Source of the DNA: Nostoc mirabile CHAB5784
GTDB lineage: Bacteria; Cyanobacteriota; Cyanobacteriia; Cyanobacteriales; Nostocaceae
Direction of reading: 5' to 3'
Length of the DNA: 64,000 nt
Assembly (NCBI RefSeq): GCF_020829645.1
Contig: NZ_JAIVFS010000032.1
Span: 1 to 64,000, forward strand
Below, in pieces: positions 26,502 through 36,200 of this stretch (positions are counted from its first letter, which is position 1; the number at the start of each line of letters is the position of its first letter). Below the pieces are notes generated by a model, which saw only the letters and a list, made by a program, of their open reading frames with translations, was not told the DNA's origin and searched no databases. The translations under genes and the position numbers were made by a program.

Positions 26502-26596
26502 CTCTAGTACCGCAAGGCGGAAGTCACGCATAATTGTATTCCAAGCTTTTGCGCCATTTGAAATGCTATGTTTATTTACGCCGTGCTGTACTAGAG
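26502..26596. mobile_element. 95-bp element with CTCTAGTAC/GTACTAGAG ends
   Basis: Perfect 9-bp inverted ends at 26502-26510 and 26588-26596. The interior contains CGCAAGGCGGAAGTCACGC, ATAATTGTATT and CGCCATTTGAAATG. A longer relative lies at 63852-63977. It interrupts a GTAGGTTGGGTT...AACCCAAC palindrome (about 26478-26620). Confidence 0.7.
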
Positions 26597-26710
26597 GTAC
26601 GGCAGTGAAACCCAACATAAACAAGGATAAAATGTAGAGTTTAGTTCCTCAAACCCTACTACATATAGGAATCATATTTGATTTCTGAAAAAATCTCGGT
26701 AGTCTTGTAA

Positions 26711-26850
26711 TGGACTGTCTAGGCTAAAATGTTGCAAAAAAATTGTAGGTTGGGTGGAGGCTAAGCCATTGCCTACATCCTGATATATGTTGGGTTGCGC
26801 TCCGCTCCACCCAACCTACGTCTAATGCACTATTTTGCGTAGACAGTCCA
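26711..26850. mobile_element. 140-bp TGGACTGTCTA element carrying a nested palindrome
   Basis: Ends TGGACTGTCT (26711-26720) and AGACAGTCCA (26841-26850) are perfect inverted repeats. Imperfect pairing continues to about 26 bp. The GTAGGTTGGGTGGAG palindrome (26745-26819) fills its centre. Confidence 0.65.
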
Positions 26851-27512
26851 CTACGTGCATTTCAAAAATCAAATACTAGTCCTATATATTATAAGTGTTT
26901 AACCGAATCTGATATAATTCCAATACAAAAGGGTTTGATATCACTCTCCAGTATTAAAAGATTTATGTTTCTGACGAATTACTTTAGTTTTTTTAAAGTA
27001 CTCAGGTATAGTAAACGTTTTCAAGTTTGTGGTTTGTAACAGCGCCAACAATTAGAGGCAAATTCAGTCAAAACAAATATTTTTGTCATGAAAGCCAAAT
27101 AAATTATAATTCCTAAGAAATATCTTTCAATTTGATATTTATATAATTTTTAGTGATATATTTTCCTCCTAAAAGTTATTTTTGTGAATGGTATTTTAAA
27201 CTAGCCAATCCCTTAGCTAGAAATAACCTCACTGCGCGATCGCAACTGTGTTGATAACCTCTTGGCATTTCATAATTGTTATAAGCCCGGGTAATTAGTT
27301 ATGATTCCCACAGTCATTGTACCCCACCCCCAGCCCAGGGCTATTTCATTCTCCGAAAAGCCCGCCTCAGAATGAATTCATCTCTCTTATAGCGAAAGTC
27401 ATCTAAAGATGACTGAGAAAAGGTTCTAGTCCGTTTTAACGGACTTTAGCTAAAAGCCAAAGAACTTTAGTTCTGGGCGGTTTATGTATAGAATGAAATG
27501 TCTATACAAAAA

Positions 27513-27530
27513 AACCCGCCTGCGCGGGTT
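27513..27530 (-). terminator. intrinsic terminator of the pentapeptide gene
   Basis: AACCCGC and GCGGGTT enclose a short CTGC loop (about 27513-27530). On the minus strand the stem is followed by a run of T (complement of 27507-27513). It lies 22 bp beyond the stop of the gene ending at 27552. Confidence 0.85.
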
Positions 27531-27551
27531 GACTGAAACTTTAGCTTTTTG

Positions 27552-28775
27552 TTACTTCCAGTGTTTGGGTATTTTCAAATTTTCTGGTAGCATTGTTGTG
27601 CGATCGCCAATTGCCTGTTCAATCTGTTGTAATTTAAGGTTTTCACATCCGCTCAAGTTTGCTCTAGAGAGGTTAGCTTCGTGGAAGTTAGCATCTTGCA
27701 AGTTGGCTGTACTGAGTAACACAGCTTCTAAGTTGGCTCCAGCAAGTTTTGCGTTTTGCAAGTTGCTACCAATCAGGTTTGCATCTTGAAGGTTGCTATC
27801 CTCAAAGTTTACTCCTTCCAAGTTGGCATCACAAAGGACTGCTCCTTCTAAGTTAGCACCACAAAGGATTGCTCCTTCTAATTTTGCATCACAAAGGATT
27901 GCCCCTTCCAAGTTGGCATCGTAAAGGATTGCCTTTGAGAGGTTCGCTTTTCTGAGGACTACGCCTTGAAGATTGGCTTCTGGGAGCATTGCTTTTTGTA
28001 GATTGGCTTCATACAAGATTGATCCACAAAGATAGGTTATTGATAAGTCTGCCTCTGAGAGATTTGCTCGTGTAAAATTGACCCATTGTAAGTTAGATCC
28101 TACGAGGATTGCCCTAGAGAGGTTAGCTTCGGTTAAGTCTGCATTACTGAGGTCTGTATTGCGTAAATCTAGTTTCTGATTTACCGGATCTTTATGTGAA
28201 TCGCGTCGTCCAATGACAGTCAAGGCTGTTTGAATATCTGTAGGAAGTTTTGATGAGTTCTGTGACTCGTCCTCATATTTCTGATTTACTGGGGCATTCT
28301 CGCGGATAAACGCAGCGAGAATTTCCATAATTGTCCAATGGTCTTTGTGAGAATCCTTGGCAATTCGCTCTAAAGCATAAATTGCGGCAAACCGCGTTTC
28401 AATCTTTTCATTTCCCAACTGTTCAATTGCTTTAGAAAAACGTTCTGGAACAACTTCTTCTAGAGTTTCTTGGGTGTTCTTAATGTCAGTTACCATGTTG
28501 TTGTCCCATAATGTCTTACAAAGGAGTTTGGTTAATACACTCTGATTTTGACTAAAAGAGAGTCTGGAAGTATAGTAAGCATTAATTATTAATGCTAATC
28601 CTCCAATGATTATGGCAACAGTTGTTAATGCTTGATTAATATATTCTATTTTTTGTTGATTTGAAAATCCTGCAAGGGTTTCAAATAATGAAAAAATTAG
28701 AGTTAATGTGAAAATAAATATAATTGAGATAAATACTAATAAAGTCGTGAGTCCATTTGTCTTTATGAGAGACAT
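27552..28775 (-). CDS. membrane-anchored pentapeptide-repeat protein
   Basis: About 407 residues. Two transmembrane helices lie near the N-terminus (about 8-33 and 48-68), then a short soluble region. Next is a conserved linker (about 105-200) with ERFSKAIEQLGNEKIETRFA, YALERIAKDSHKDHWTIMEI, AFIRENAP and DIQTALTVIGRRD. The C-terminal two fifths is a run of A(D/N)LxX pentapeptides forming a right-handed beta-helix, closing with CENLKLQQIEQAIGDRTTML. The same architecture occurs at 37745 and, shortened, at 39754. I chose ATG 28775 (MSLIKTNG); 28790 adds five residues. The function of this family is unknown. Confidence 0.82.
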   Translation of the reverse strand: MSLIKTNGLTTLLVFISIIFIFTLTLIFSLFETLAGFSNQQKIEYINQALTTVAIIIGGLALIINAYYTSRLSFSQNQSVLTKLLCKTLWDNNMVTDIKNTQETLEEVVPERFSKAIEQLGNEKIETRFAAIYALERIAKDSHKDHWTIMEILAAFIRENAPVNQKYEDESQNSSKLPTDIQTALTVIGRRDSHKDPVNQKLDLRNTDLSNADLTEANLSRAILVGSNLQWVNFTRANLSEADLSITYLCGSILYEANLQKAMLPEANLQGVVLRKANLSKAILYDANLEGAILCDAKLEGAILCGANLEGAVLCDANLEGVNFEDSNLQDANLIGSNLQNAKLAGANLEAVLLSTANLQDANFHEANLSRANLSGCENLKLQQIEQAIGDRTTMLPENLKIPKHWK

Positions 28776-28993
28776 GTCATAAGTCTTCATATCTGACCCC
28801 TTACGTAAATAAATTTAGGTTGATTTTAAGAGGATATGCAAGGTTATGATAGAGTACAAACACGTAACTACTTGACAGATCCTTAAATCTACTTCATAGA
28901 AATTATCTATAGAATCTTTGATAAGTTATTTTTCAAACATCCTCTGAACTGCGTTGGATAGCATCTGTGAGAGGTTAAGAAAAAGTACATTTT

Positions 28994-29083
28994 GTCACTG
29001 TGCTTGACCCACAAGTTTTATCTCCCTACGTTGTCGCTGACTTATACCGCAGACGATGGAGAATTGAAGAGGCTTTTCACATG
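28994..29083 (+). pseudogene. IS4-type transposase fragment
   Basis: A 30-codon stretch reads VTVLDPQVLSPYVVADLYRR followed by RWRIEEAFHM. The pattern (L)YRRRWRIEEAF is the Y-R-E part of the YREK signature of IS4-family DDE transposases. It is cut on both sides and its right end overlaps the last codons of the minus-strand methyltransferase gene. Only a remnant of an insertion. Confidence 0.7.
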
Positions 29084-29895
29084 GGTGCTTTGCGGGCAAC
29101 ATGAACAGCAGAAAGAAACGAGAGTTGTACGCTATCTCCAAATTTTTCTAGCTTCTGGCGCAATCCTGCAAAGAGTAACTCTTTCGTTTGTGGTTCCAGT
29201 CTCCTAAAGGTACTCAAAAGCTTGAGGTAATCATCAATGCTATAGGTGACTTCACACGCAGTTTGCTCAACGACCAACTCTTTGAAACAATTGGAGTCTA
29301 AAATCTCTTGTCCAAACCCCCTCAAAACCTCCGCTTGAACTTCTGCACCGTCATATCGGGCAAATGAGGGAGCATAAGCTTGATACACTTCCTCTAGAAC
29401 TTGGTAAACTTCGTATTTCGGTTCTGGGGTAAGATTCCATAGCAGGATAAGAAAACCGTTATCGCACATTGCCGCTGCTGCCTTGGTATATCTAATCTCT
29501 GGCGGTATCCAGTGAAAGGCATTGGCTCCTAGAACGGCATTGAACTGTTTTGCTTCTAGTTCCCACTCCTCAAATGAAGTATTGCAAATTGTAACTTTTG
29601 GATATCGATCGCAGTTGTGTTGTACCAAATGACAAAAATCCTGGTTTGGCTCAATACACGTCATTGAAAAACCAAATTGAGCAAAAGCCACCGTCGCATT
29701 TCCTGGGCCACAACCAACCTCAAGAATCGATGCATCTGAGTCAAGTTGGGCTAAAGCCACAGACCGATCAATTAGTTTATGTGGATAGTGCGGTCTTGCA
29801 TTATAATAAACATCAGCAACCGGAGAATACCAATTCCTTCGCTGTTCTAAATCCATAGAAGCTCTGGCATTTATTTCTTGTCTGAAGTCTTGCAT
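29077..29895 (-). CDS. class I SAM-dependent methyltransferase
   Basis: The 272-residue cytosolic protein has the SAM-binding motif I ILEVGCGPGNATVAFAQFG (about residues 57-75), the acidic end of strand 2 CIEPNQD, and motif IV with NAVLGANAFHWIPPE. This is the layout of methyltransferase type 11/25 proteins. YSPVADVYYNARPHYPHKLI near the N-terminus is shared with uncharacterised 'class I SAM-dependent methyltransferase' entries. The substrate is unknown. The C-terminal VARKAPM abuts an IS4 fragment, so the last two or three residues may be foreign. A repeat-rich spacer lies upstream. Confidence 0.85.
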   Translation of the reverse strand: MQDFRQEINARASMDLEQRRNWYSPVADVYYNARPHYPHKLIDRSVALAQLDSDASILEVGCGPGNATVAFAQFGFSMTCIEPNQDFCHLVQHNCDRYPKVTICNTSFEEWELEAKQFNAVLGANAFHWIPPEIRYTKAAAAMCDNGFLILLWNLTPEPKYEVYQVLEEVYQAYAPSFARYDGAEVQAEVLRGFGQEILDSNCFKELVVEQTACEVTYSIDDYLKLLSTFRRLEPQTKELLFAGLRQKLEKFGDSVQLSFLSAVHVARKAPM

Positions 29896-30306
29896 AAGCT
29901 AGGGCGTGTCAACATAATTCGTAATTGATAATTCGTAATTCGTAATTCAAGCCCACGACTGAAGTCGCTTGCTCTGAATAAGGAATGAATTTATTGATTC
30001 CATTAATAAATTAAGTTGCTCTGTATCCTTAATGAATTAATTATCGAACAGAATTCAGGAGTCAGAATTCAGCATGAATTCTGACCGAAAAAGCGGATGA
30101 ATAACCGGCGTTTTTGCACCCCCACCAAATTGAAAATTTGGTGGTCAACAAGAAAGTCGCGGGTTTGAATCCCCGACTGATAGCGAAGCGTTAGCGAGTC
30201 ATCGAGCGTCTTGATTCTGACTCCTGAATTCTGACTTCTGAATTCTTCTTCAATAATTTCTCCTTAATGAATTCAAAATTTCCGAATTACGTTAGCGACG
30301 TGCAAA

Positions 30307-30431
30307 GCGATAGCGTAGCGTTAGCGATAGCGTAGCGTTAGCGTTAGCGATAGCGTAGCGTTAGCGATAGCGTAGCGTTAGCGATAGCGTAGCGTTAGCG
30401 ATAGCGTAGCGTTAGCGATAGCGTAGCGTTA
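30307..30431. repeat. 17-bp tandem array, 7 copies
   Basis: Units GCGATAGCGTAGCGTTA start at 30307, 30324, 30347, 30364, 30381, 30398 and 30415, with one 6-bp insertion (GCGTTA) after the second. The unit itself is built of GCGTTA/GCGATA/GCGTA words found in dispersed Nostoc repeats. Confidence 0.95.
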
Positions 30432-30435
30432 GCGA

Positions 30436-30507
30436 GGAACGAGCGTCGGAACGAGCGTCGGAACGAGCGTCGGAACGAGCGTCGGAACGAGCGTCGGAAC
30501 GAGCGTC
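30436..30507. repeat. 12-bp tandem array, 6 copies
   Basis: Six perfect copies of GGAACGAGCGTC, immediately after the 17-bp array and ending at ATTACGAATT. The same word, single copy, occurs at about 10571-10582 as CGCTCGTTCCTC on the other strand. Confidence 0.95.
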
Positions 30508-30801
30508 ATTACGAATTAGTAATTATTTGGTCAGCTTTGATCGTCCAATTTCATTTTAGAACCAGCAAAGGATCTGTCAAAATTTTTATTAAGGTTATTT
30601 TGAGTATTTTAAGTGATTGACAAAAGGCACTTTATCTTAAAATGTCACGAATGCGGTGGATAGTGGTAGAGACATAACATGGTTGTGCCTGAAGCGAAGC
30701 TATGCCACGCAATTGAAACGCTTGTATTGGCTCTGAAGCATAGTTTAAAATTTTTAAGATTAATCAGGTTCATCTAATTAAGGAAGGTTGATCGCAAACA
30801 C

Positions 30802-32766
30802 CTAAGTAGATTGGACTAGATTAGAAATCGCCGTGAGCAATTCCTCTGGTGCTACAGGTTTAACGATGTAGTGTTGAAAGCCTGCTTTTAGCGCTTGCTG
30901 CTGATTGATTTCGCCTGCATAAGCAGTTAGAGCGATCGCTGGAATCTGTTTTTCCCCTATTTCTGCTTCTAGCTCACGCACCTGTTTTATCAGCATATAG
31001 CCGTTCATCTCTGGCATCCCAATATCGCTGAGTAAGATATCTGGCTTTGACTGTGTTAGCGCTTGTAATGCTTCATCTCCTGATGCTACTGTGGTGACGA
31101 TCGCTCCAAACTGTTCCAGCACAAAGCTGAAAAAGTCGCGGGTATCAGCATTGTCATCTACAATCAGAACTTGTAAACCCATCAGGGGAGAAGAGGCAAA
31201 AGCGGCTGTTGAGGAATCAGCATTCGTGTCATCCTTCATTGTTGCACTTTCCTTGAGCAGAGGTAATCTAACTGTAAAGATAGCTCCTTTGTCCTCGCCA
31301 AGACTTTCAGCCCAAATCGTTCCACCGTGCATTTCGACCAAGTGACGAGCGATCGCTAAACCTAACCCTAGCCCACCAAACTTTCTAGTTGTTGTACCAT
31401 CACCTTGACGGAAATAGTCAAACACATGAGGTAGAAAATCAGGATCAATACCTTTGCCTGTATCGCTGACAGTAATCTGCACTTGAGCATCGATGCACTC
31501 CAATCGCACATTTACTTTTCCCCCAGTCGCTGTAAACTTGACGGCATTTGATAACAGGTTCCAGAAGACTTGCTGTAAACGGGCTGAATCACCCAAAACT
31601 TTCCCCTGCGGATCAAGCGCCATCTCAATCTGAATCGTTTTTGCCTCTGCTGCTAAACGCACTGTTTCCATTGCGCCTTCAATGGTGAATGCCAGATTGA
31701 CTGGCATCATGTTGAGATTGAGTTTGCCTTGGAGGATGCGAGAAACATCCAGCAAGTCTTCAATTAGTTGAGCTTGTAATTTGGCATTGCGTTCAATGGT
31801 TTCAAGGGCTTTTTTAAGTGATATCTCATCAAATTTACGGCTCTGCAACAGTTTTGCCCACCCGATAATCGGATTCAGGGGCGATCGCAATTCATGGGAA
31901 AGTACTGCTAGAAACTCATCTTTGATCCGGTTAGCAGCCTCTGCTTCCGCCCTGGCTCTTTGCTCAAGTTGCAAAAGGCGATCGCGTTCTGATTCGGTGC
32001 GCTTGCGATCGGTGATATCAGTTAGCATAGCGATCGCACCCAAGAACTCATTTTGTTCATTCAAAATCGCTCTAGCAGAAATCAGTGTCCAAATGTACGA
32101 ACCATCCTTGCAGCGCAATCGACCTTCTTTTAGATCGCTCCCTTGTCGCTTCAGCCACTCCAGTTTCTCTTCGGCTGTTATTCCATCAGCCCGATCCATA
32201 AAATCAAACATGGAACGACCAAGCATTTCTTGAGCCGGATAGCCTAACATTTCACAGAAGCGTTGATTTACAAACTCTGTTCGTGATTGAGAGTCAATCA
32301 TCCAGATTCCCTCATAAGAGGTATCAACAATTCGGCGATACTTGGCTTCACTCTTCTGTAACGACTCTTGTGCTTGCTGGCGCTCACGCCGATCCTTGGC
32401 TTCCCGCAATGCCCTTTGCACTGAGGGAACTAACCGCCCTAATCGTTGCTTTAATACATAATCGGTTGCACCATTCTTCAAGGCTTCGATCGCTAATTCT
32501 TCACCAAGCGCGGCAGAAACAAAGATAAAAGGAACCTGTGGACAGTGATTTCGGGCAATTTCTAAAGCTGAAATTCCATCAAAAGATGGTAGGGCATAAT
32601 CGGCAAGAATTAGATCGAAAGTCTCTGCTTCCAAAGCAGCCAAGAAATCAGCGCCAGTTTCAACTCGTATTAGTTCGCAATTAATTCCGCCTTCACTTAA
32701 CATCGCTTCGGCAAGCTCTGCATCTAACAAACTATCTTCCAAAAGCAGGAAACGGAGTATATTCAT
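30802..32766 (-). CDS. hybrid histidine kinase, REC-PAS-HisKA-HATPase-REC
   Basis: The 654-residue cytoplasmic kinase has an N-terminal receiver (1-125, Asp56 in LILADYALP), a PAS domain (about 140-262), HisKA (His291 in AVLSHELRSPLNP), an ATPase domain (about 395-505; NLLSNAVKFT, GKGIDPDF, GLGLGLAIARHLVE) and a C-terminal receiver (about 533-650; DILLSDIGMPEMNGY). No transmembrane segment is seen. Its ATG overlaps the stop of the preceding response-regulator gene by one base (TGATG), so the three genes 36343 to 30802 form one operon. The signal is unknown. Confidence 0.92.
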   Translation of the reverse strand: MNILRFLLLEDSLLDAELAEAMLSEGGINCELIRVETGADFLAALEAETFDLILADYALPSFDGISALEIARNHCPQVPFIFVSAALGEELAIEALKNGATDYVLKQRLGRLVPSVQRALREAKDRRERQQAQESLQKSEAKYRRIVDTSYEGIWMIDSQSRTEFVNQRFCEMLGYPAQEMLGRSMFDFMDRADGITAEEKLEWLKRQGSDLKEGRLRCKDGSYIWTLISARAILNEQNEFLGAIAMLTDITDRKRTESERDRLLQLEQRARAEAEAANRIKDEFLAVLSHELRSPLNPIIGWAKLLQSRKFDEISLKKALETIERNAKLQAQLIEDLLDVSRILQGKLNLNMMPVNLAFTIEGAMETVRLAAEAKTIQIEMALDPQGKVLGDSARLQQVFWNLLSNAVKFTATGGKVNVRLECIDAQVQITVSDTGKGIDPDFLPHVFDYFRQGDGTTTRKFGGLGLGLAIARHLVEMHGGTIWAESLGEDKGAIFTVRLPLLKESATMKDDTNADSSTAAFASSPLMGLQVLIVDDNADTRDFFSFVLEQFGAIVTTVASGDEALQALTQSKPDILLSDIGMPEMNGYMLIKQVRELEAEIGEKQIPAIALTAYAGEINQQQALKAGFQHYIVKPVAPEELLTAISNLVQST

Positions 32767-33242
32767 CAGTTCCTCTCCTGTTGACGATGAGGTGCTGGAG
32801 GTAGAGCGCCAATCGGGGGCTGATTAATGACTGCCCAAAACAGTCCCACACCCTTGATAGCATCGGCAAACTCATGGTAATCAAGAGGCTTGACGACATA
32901 GGCATTAACGCCTAACTCGTAGCATCGAAGTAAGTCCGGCTCCTCACGGGAAGAAGTTAGCACTACAACTGGAATCACTCGCATTATTGGGTCAGATTTT
33001 AGTTCTGTCAGCACTTCTAATCCATCGATTTTAGGTAGTTTTAAATCGAGCAGCACCACAACCGGATGCCCTTCCATCCGCAACCGGAACAGCCCCCGGC
33101 GATAAAGATAATCTAGTGCTTCTTCTCCATCACGCAATACTACTACTTCGTTGGCGAGATGATTTTCTGATAAGGCGGCTAATATTAATTCTGCATCGTT
33201 GGCACTGTCTTCTATCAGCAGAATTCGCTTAAGTTCTTTCAT
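32766..33242 (-). CDS. single-domain response regulator (Rcp1-like)
   Basis: A 158-residue stand-alone receiver. ILLIEDSANDAELI carries the acidic pair, Asp66 (VVVLLDLKLPKIDG) is the phosphorylation site, and Lys in YVVKPLDYHEF completes the site. The beta5-alpha5 region resembles Rcp1-type regulators that serve phytochrome-like kinases. The start ATG overlaps the stop of the upstream kinase by four bases (ATGA). Probably a phospho-carrier between the two kinases of this operon. No output domain. Confidence 0.92.
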   Translation of the reverse strand: MKELKRILLIEDSANDAELILAALSENHLANEVVVLRDGEEALDYLYRRGLFRLRMEGHPVVVLLDLKLPKIDGLEVLTELKSDPIMRVIPVVVLTSSREEPDLLRCYELGVNAYVVKPLDYHEFADAIKGVGLFWAVINQPPIGALPPAPHRQQERN

Positions 33243-36200
33243 TCGCCCTCCTTCTTCAACAACTTAGGTAGTGAAAAATAGAAGGTGGCTCCACTGTCAA
33301 CTACAGACTCTGCCCAGACTCGACCATTATGCCGATGAATAATGCGTTGCACATTTGCCAATCCAACACCAGTGCCTTCAAATTTTGGGTCGCTATGCAG
33401 GCGTTGAAATACTCCGAATAGCTTGTGTACATATTGCATATTAAAGCCTACGCCGTTATCTTGTACAAAAAAGACAACTTCGTTTTCATTTTCAGTACTG
33501 CCAACAGTAATTTCTGCTGGGTTTCGAGTCTGGGAATATTTTACGGCATTGTCTATGAGGTTGCGAAGGACGAGCCGCAGCATGGAAGGATCGCCTTGCA
33601 CTTCTGGCAGTGACTCTATGTGCCAATTGATTGTGCGTTTTCGGGTTTGGATTTGCAAATCACGTTTTATTTCTTCCACTAGTTGCTCCATATTGATGTT
33701 GATGTAGCGCATCTCGGTGCGCCCCATGCGAGAAAATGTGAGCAACTCATCTATTAGTATTCCTGCCTGTTTGCTAGTTTCTGCAATTATTTTTAAATAA
33801 CGCTGACTCGCTTCATCTAATGTAGTTGTTGAGCTATGCCGTTTCTGAAGCAATTCTATAAATCCGGCGATGTGGCGAAGCGGCGATCGCAAGTCGTGAG
33901 AGACTGAATAGGAGAAAGATTCGAGTTCCTTGTTGGCGGCTTCGAGTTGGGCTGTGCGCTCTTGAATCCGTTGCTCTAGCATTTCGTTCAATTGTTGCAG
34001 GGCGGCTTCGGCAACTTTGCGATCGTGAATGTCGCTGGCGATGCCCACCCATTTGATAATCTGTCCGGCTGCATCTCGAAATGGCAAACCCCGCACAATA
34101 TGCCAACGATAGCTACCATCAGAAACTCGACGGAAGCGAATTTCTGCTTCGTAGTTTGTAGCGTTAGCAACAGCTTCTATTGAAGTTTTAAAAACGCGAT
34201 CACGGTCATCCGGGTGAATGATATCAATCCAGCCATACCCAGATGTCTGCTCCATTGTCAGTCCACTGTAATCAAACCAGTATTGATTGCAATAACTAAT
34301 ACCACCATCTCTATCGCCCATCCAAATAGCCTGCGGCGACACTTCTGTTAAAATTCGGTATCGCTCCTCGCTGTCACGTAGCGTTTCTTCTGCCAGATTG
34401 CGATCGTGAATATCAACACAGGAGCCGATATAGCCGAGAAACTCCCCAGTTGGTGCAAACCGAGGCACACCAGTATCGAAAACCCAACGGTATTCGCCAT
34501 CATTGTGTCTGAGGCGATATTCCATTTTAAAATTTTGTCGGGCATCAAAGGCATTAATGTATGTATCTAAGCAACGCTGCAAATCATCAGGATGAACACC
34601 TTCAGCCCAGCCATTGCCCATTTCTTGCTCTAAAGTCCGCCCGGTAAAATCTAGCCAGGGTTTATTAAAGTAGTTACAAAGTTTGTCAGTGCCAGACATC
34701 CAGACTAGTACGGGAGCGGTATCTGCCATCTGGCGAAAGCGGGCTTCACTTTCACGCAACGCGGCTTCTGCTTGGTTGCGATCGCGCAGCGCAGCTTGTT
34801 GTTTGCTGATGTCAGTGATTAACGCCGCATACCCTTCAACGGTTCCCTCTTTATTAAACTGGGGAACATAAATAGCATTAATATAACGTGTGCCGCCATC
34901 TTTATAAGGAACTTGGCTTTCAAAAGTGACCTGCTCTCCTGCCAGTACTTGTTCCACATAAGGACGAAGTACTTCATAAGCGGATTCACCTAAAACTTCC
35001 CAAAGATACTTTCCATAAACTTCTGCCGTCGAATGCCCAAACCATTCTTGATATGCTCGGTTGTTGAAGCGGTAGCGTTGTTCTGAATCTACAAAGGAAA
35101 TCAAAACTGGCAGCGTATCTGTAATTAAGCGAAGTTCTGTTTCTCGTTGCCGCAGTGCCTCTTCCATCTGCTTGCGGTTGGTGATGTCACGCCAGCAATC
35201 GATTGCACCGATAATTTGACCTTGGAAATCCTGAATCGGTACTACATTAGCGATCGCTGTAATCCGGGTTCCATCAGGACGTTCAATGATGCATTCTTCA
35301 TCGCGGATTGTTTCACCGTAGCGCGTGGCACGGTATAAAGGCAATTGCTCTAGGGTGGGGCGCGTTACACCATCAGCTAAAAACAGACCGATGGATTGAA
35401 CGTAATCGCCAGAAGTCATACCAACGAGAGATTCACCAGGTCTGCCCAAAAGCTCTTGCGCGAGTTTGCTATTGGCGATAATTGGGAAATCAGGAGGGCC
35501 GTCGGTGATCGTAATTCCCTCTGGGACGTGTTCTAAGAGCATTTGCAGGATGCTTTGGGCAACTTCAGCTTGTTTGCGTTCGCGTAGCGCAGCTTGCCGT
35601 TGGCTCAAGTCAAGAACAAAACCAATAATTGTCCTATCTCCCTGCTTGGCAAAGCCAATTAAGACGGGAACTTGAGAGCCATCTTTGCGGATGTATTCTT
35701 GCTCAAAAGGCTTACAACTCCCAGTAATTCTCAGTTCTTCAATTGCTCGCTCACTCACCTCAATGTATTCGGGTGGAGTAATCTCGCCCCAGCGAATTTT
35801 ACCAGAGCGCAAATCCTCGCGTGTATAATTGAGCATTTGTAGAAAGGCATCATTAGCTTCAATGATTGAGCCGTTCAGATTAGCCACAATTACCCCAATA
35901 ATATTAGATTCTGTTAAGCGACCAAACCTTGCCTCGCTTTCGCGTAAAGACTTCAGACTTGCCTCAGCTTTCTGTTGGGCTGTGCGGCGTGATTCGTTGA
36001 GCGAACTGATTAACCCTGCTGCCAGTATGAACACAACCAGAGGTATTAATCTACTTAGATTTGTAATGTTATGCGGATCGAACGGCTTAAAAAAGAAGTA
36101 GTTGATTGCCAAAGTAGACAAAACTGTAGCAACTAACCCTGGGCCCAAGCCACCGTACCAGGCACTCACCATCACTGCAACATAAAATAGCGCCGCAGGC

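Larger units (their letters stand above)
26223..27499. other. 1.3-kb spacer built of repeats
   Basis: No gene is supportable. It holds two inverted-repeat elements (26502-26596 and 26711-26850), fragments of the GTAGGTTGGG family, and near 27425-27480 stem-loops around GTCCGTTTTAACGGAC and AAAGAACTTTAGTTCT. The devB promoter should lie close to 26223. Confidence 0.6.
29896..30801. other. 900-bp spacer made of repeats
   Basis: Holds AATTCGTAATT repeats (29925-29950), inverted GAATTCAGGAGTCAGAATTC / GAATTCTGACTTCTGAATTC blocks (about 30052-30245), a GTCGCGGGTTTGAATCCCCGAC palindrome (about 30156-30177) and the arrays at 30307-30507. From 30510 on the sequence is ordinary A/T-rich DNA. No gene seen. 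Confidence 0.6.

Noticed and set aside
30156..30177. GGGTTTGAATCCCCGAC resembling a tRNA T-arm
   Set aside because: No acceptor, D or anticodon arms can be built around it. It is one arm of a palindromic dispersed repeat also seen in altered form near 10812 and 48880.
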